The position numbers and the translations under genes are program-made. The notes under the pieces were generated by a model. It had not been told where the DNA came from. It did no database searches and saw nothing but the letters and a program-made list of their open reading frames with translations. Shown here one piece after another: positions 61,120 through 64,000 of a DNA stretch of 64,000 nt (positions are counted from its first letter, which is position 1; each line of letters opens with the position of its first letter). This DNA comes from Notolepis coatsorum. Lineage: Eukaryota > Chordata > Actinopteri > Aulopiformes > Paralepididae. The stretch lies in NCBI GenBank assembly GCA_963971535.1, contig OZ020586.1, forward strand, positions 70,712,048-70,776,047, in the 5' to 3' direction.

Positions 61120-62235
61120 ATGCCTCCAAAGAAAAATCAAACAATCTCAAAACCAAGCGCAGAGGACTCGCCTGCGGCCACAGGATACATGAAACAAATA
61201 GCGGAGAATATAGACGTAATAGCAGCCGCCTCAAGTTCAACCCCTACAAATACCTCCGCGGACACCGAATATATTATCCGGGAAATGAGAAAAATGGAGA
61301 AGATAATGGAGACAATGGAAAAGACAATAACCCAAAAAGTAGATGCTATCAAAGAATCTATCGAAGGCAAAATAGAAGCGCTAAGAGTGGACGCCGAAGC
61401 ACATATTAAGCGCACCGCGGCACTGGAAACAGGTCTGGAAGACCACCAACAAAATTTCGTGCAGATCTACAAAGACGTAGAGGATATCAACGTTAATCTA
61501 ACTGCTGAGATGAAGGGAAACTACAAAGAACTCAATACGGAGCTCAACGATATAACGATTGAGCTTAAGCGAATCAATGAAGAACAGAAAGCCAAAATAT
61601 TCGAGATGGAATATCAAAGACGCAAGCTGAATATTCGTATAGTCGGTCTGGATGAGTCTGTGAGCTGCGCACACCCTGAAGAGTTTGCGACAGAATTACA
61701 GAAAATCTTGGGACCAGCGATCCTTCCTAAAGTACCCGAGGTGGAGCAGTGCTACAGATTGGGGACCCGATCCAGTGACAATAACGTTAGACCCAGAGTG
61801 ATATTGGTTACCCTGCGCCAAGTCAGAATAAAAGAAATGATTATTCGTGAAACTCGCAGGATGAAAGGCAATCTGAAATACAAGGATATATCAATACACT
61901 GTTTTGAAGATTATTGTCGGGAGGTGGTGGAACTGCGAGCCAAATTCAAGACGGTGATGTCTCAACTTTATCTGGAGAAATACAGACCCCTATTAACACT
62001 TTGGGTGCCGGCCAGAAATCCGGAAAATGACTGTGGGTTGCCAGGATACCTGGGCGATTCTAGCATATCTCATGATCTTAGCGGAGCTATTTCTATATTT
62101 TATATTATAACTATGGGGAAATGGTTTGGCTCATTTGAAGACGACAAGTTGATGTACACAATGAAAAAAACCGTTTGTTTCTGCATGTCTTCGTTCGTTC
62201 ACAATTACAAGTTAAAAAACGTCAACAAAGGATAA
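61120..62235 (+). CDS. L1-type LINE ORF1 protein (nucleic-acid chaperone)
   Basis: 371 codons from the ATG at 61120; an upstream in-frame TTG is not a likely start. Residues about 50-165 are heptad-rich coiled coil (IREMRKMEKIMETMEKTI...). Residues 168-262 fit the L1 ORF1 RRM: RRKLNIRIVGLDE, RPRVILVTL and KYKDISIHCFEDY. Residues 263-298 start the C-terminal domain (AKFKTVMSQLYLEKYRPLL, then WVPAR). After about residue 300 the sequence no longer resembles the family, suggesting a 3' rearrangement with read-through. ORF1p trimers coat LINE RNA in the cytoplasm and help target-primed reverse transcription. No ORF2 follows; a GATT satellite begins about 100 bases later. Truncated LINE remnant, possibly translatable. 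Confidence 0.82.
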   Translation: MPPKKNQTISKPSAEDSPAATGYMKQIAENIDVIAAASSSTPTNTSADTEYIIREMRKMEKIMETMEKTITQKVDAIKESIEGKIEALRVDAEAHIKRTAALETGLEDHQQNFVQIYKDVEDINVNLTAEMKGNYKELNTELNDITIELKRINEEQKAKIFEMEYQRRKLNIRIVGLDESVSCAHPEEFATELQKILGPAILPKVPEVEQCYRLGTRSSDNNVRPRVILVTLRQVRIKEMIIRETRRMKGNLKYKDISIHCFEDYCREVVELRAKFKTVMSQLYLEKYRPLLTLWVPARNPENDCGLPGYLGDSSISHDLSGAISIFYIITMGKWFGSFEDDKLMYTMKKTVCFCMSSFVHNYKLKNVNKG

Positions 62236-62340
62236 AAATACAGGTAAATTCTTTAGAACAGGAGTTACAGGCACTTTTATGAACGGTGTGCCGGCGGGGT
62301 GATAATAGGTACTGAACGTGTTATAAAGCAATTTAGACTG

Positions 62341-63495
62341 GGATGGATGGATGGATGGTTTGATTGATTGATTGTTTGACAGATTGTTTTATTGGTTTGA
62401 TTGATAGAATGTTTTATTGTTTTGTTGATTGTTTGATTCATAGATTGATTTGTTTGATTGATTGATTAATTTGTTGGTCGTTTGATTGATAGAATGTTTG
62501 ATTGTTTTGTTGGTCGTTTGATTCATAGATTGATTTGTTTGATTGTTTGATTGATTTGTTGGTCGTTTGATTGATAGAATGTTTGATTGTTTTGTTGGTC
62601 GTTTGATTCATAGATTGTTTGATTGATTGATTGATTGGTTTGATTGATTGATTGTTTTGTTGGTCGTTTGCTTGATAGAATGTTTGATTGTTTTGTTGAT
62701 CGTTTGATTCATAGATTGATTTGTTTGATTGATTGATTAATTTGTTGGTCGTTTGATTGATAGAATGTTTGATTGTTTTGTTGGTCGTTTGATTCATAGA
62801 TTGATTTGTTTGATTGATTGATTGATTTGTTGGTCGTTTGATTGATATAATGTTTGATTGTTTTGTTGGTCGTTTGATTCATAGATTGTTTGATTGATTG
62901 ATTGGTTTGATTGATTGATTGTTTTGTTGGTCGTTTGCTTGATAGAATGTTTGATTGTTAAACTGGTCGTTTGATTCATAGATTGATTTGTTTGATTGAT
63001 TGATTGATTTGTTGGTCGTTTGATTGATAGAATGTTTGATTGTTTTGTTGGTCGTTTGATTCATAGATTGATTTGTTTGATTGATTGATTGTTTTGTTGG
63101 TCGTTTGATTGATAGAATGTTTGATTGTTTTATTGATTGTTTGATTCATAGATTGTTTGATTGATTGATTGATTGGTTTGATTGATTGATTGTTTTGTTG
63201 GTCGTTTGATTGATAGAATGTTTGATTGTTTTGTTGGTCGTTTGATTCATAGATTGATTTGTTTGATTGATTGATTGATTTGTTGGTTGTTTGATTGATA
63301 GAATGTTTGATTGTTTTGTTGGTCGTTTGATTCATAGATTGATTTGTTTGATTGATTGATTGTTTTGTTGGTCGTTTGATTGATAGAATGTTTGATTGTT
63401 TTATTGATTGTTTGATTCATAGATTGTTTGATTGATTGATTGGTTTGATTGATTGATTGTTTTGTTGGTCGTTTGATTGATTGATTGACAGTCCG
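62341..63495 (+). repeat. GATT-rich satellite with ~85-100 bp higher units
   Basis: TGATTGATTGATT tracts alternate with 'ttgttggtcgtttgattgat', 'agaatgtttgattgttt' and 'tcatagattgatttgtttga'. Long minus frames (NQTTNKTIKHSINQ-type repeats) are artefacts. Confidence 0.95.
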
Positions 63496-64000
63496 ACTGA
63501 CTGACAGTCCGACTGACTGACAAACTTGAAATGCAGTAATACTATTATATCGATCAGGTGGGAATATATTGTATTGATCAGGTTAGTAGATATTGTACCG
63601 ATCAGGTATTATAGATCATGTGCATGCAATAAACTAAACAAAAAAACATTTCGACTGTTTCTCATTCATGTACTGTGCATAATCTGCTCCTGTGTTGTAG
63701 ACACTGTGTTGCTCTGTACCTACCTGTTTTCCAATTTATTCATCCATACATGATAAACACATTCATAAAGTAATAATATCTTGTATTGATAATATATCAA
63801 TTAGTTTCACCTGGAAATACTACTACCTCATCAACCACCATGCCTGGCGCTAATGAACAAGTAAGTTATAACTACTGGTGTAGGTCCAGAAAACATTATT
63901 ATAAAATACAGAATACTTTACAATGCAGAAAACTTGAAACTTTGATGCCATGAACATTTTTATTGTAAAATAAATATGTTCAATAAACTGAGTGACAAGT
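63496..64000. other. No gene; short tandem at start
   Basis: 'gacagtccgactgactgaca' is duplicated at 63487-63527, and three 'gatcaggt' spaced units lie at 63553-63610. The rest is unassigned. Confidence 0.5.

Noticed and set aside
62438-63335. Asn/Gln/Ser-rich minus-strand frames resembling prion-like proteins
   Set aside because: Low-complexity translation of the GATT satellite; no conserved start or domain.

Overview
This window looks like a transposon-dense intergenic stretch of a ray-finned (teleost) fish genome. The signs are a canonical V-SINE with its TSD, several tRNA-headed SINE families, L2-type and L1/Tx1-type LINE remnants, many hAT-type elements with exact 8-bp target-site duplications (TSDs), Ty3-type solo LTRs, and abundant (CA)n, (CT)n, (CTAT)n and (TCTG)n tracts. 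I found no convincing host (non-transposon) protein gene, no rRNA or tRNA gene and no CRISPR. Most open frames are shadows of repeats.

Layout. 0.7-10 kb: SINE copies, a ~570-bp near-perfect foldback (1631-2196), a nested MITE block (4159-5167), a solo LTR (5616-6432), and a hAT carrying a V-SINE (7129-8358). 10-14.5 kb: the only multi-exon gene, a 717-codon, six-exon transposase-like gene (10516-13703). It has a CRE/TATA-like promoter, intact splice sites and an AATAAA. It is surrounded by its own minisatellite, a perfect 270-bp tandem duplication, and an adjacent derivative from which exactly the promoter and coding region are deleted. This behaves like a mobile unit. 15-26 kb: degenerate LINEs, SINEs, and one of two piggyBac-like elements (20844-21790). 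26.2-33.4 kb: a minus-strand composite with inverted ends and a DIRS/Ngaro-like gag, broken by two hAT insertions. 33.4-37.2 kb: one satellite array split by a hAT and by a solo LTR that itself contains a hAT. 38.4-39.8 kb: a 15/34-bp satellite. 41.5-48.5 kb: two related foldback elements with 9-bp TSDs (Mutator-like), the second piggyBac-like copy with its empty site preserved nearby, and MITEs. 51.6-57.3 kb: a young LTR element with ~1.95-kb LTRs and a non-coding internal region made of tandem arrays. 61.1-62.2 kb: an L1-type ORF1, followed by a GATT-rich satellite to 63.5 kb.

How the parts relate: at least three autonomous/non-autonomous relationships can be read here. These are the six-exon gene and its deleted derivative (possibly also MITEs sharing a GGGACCCTGAT motif), the two piggyBac-like copies, and the two Mutator-like foldbacks. 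The nesting order gives relative ages: satellite array, then solo LTR, then hAT; and DIRS-like unit, then hATs. Family names rest on motif recognition and TSDs, not on database searches.
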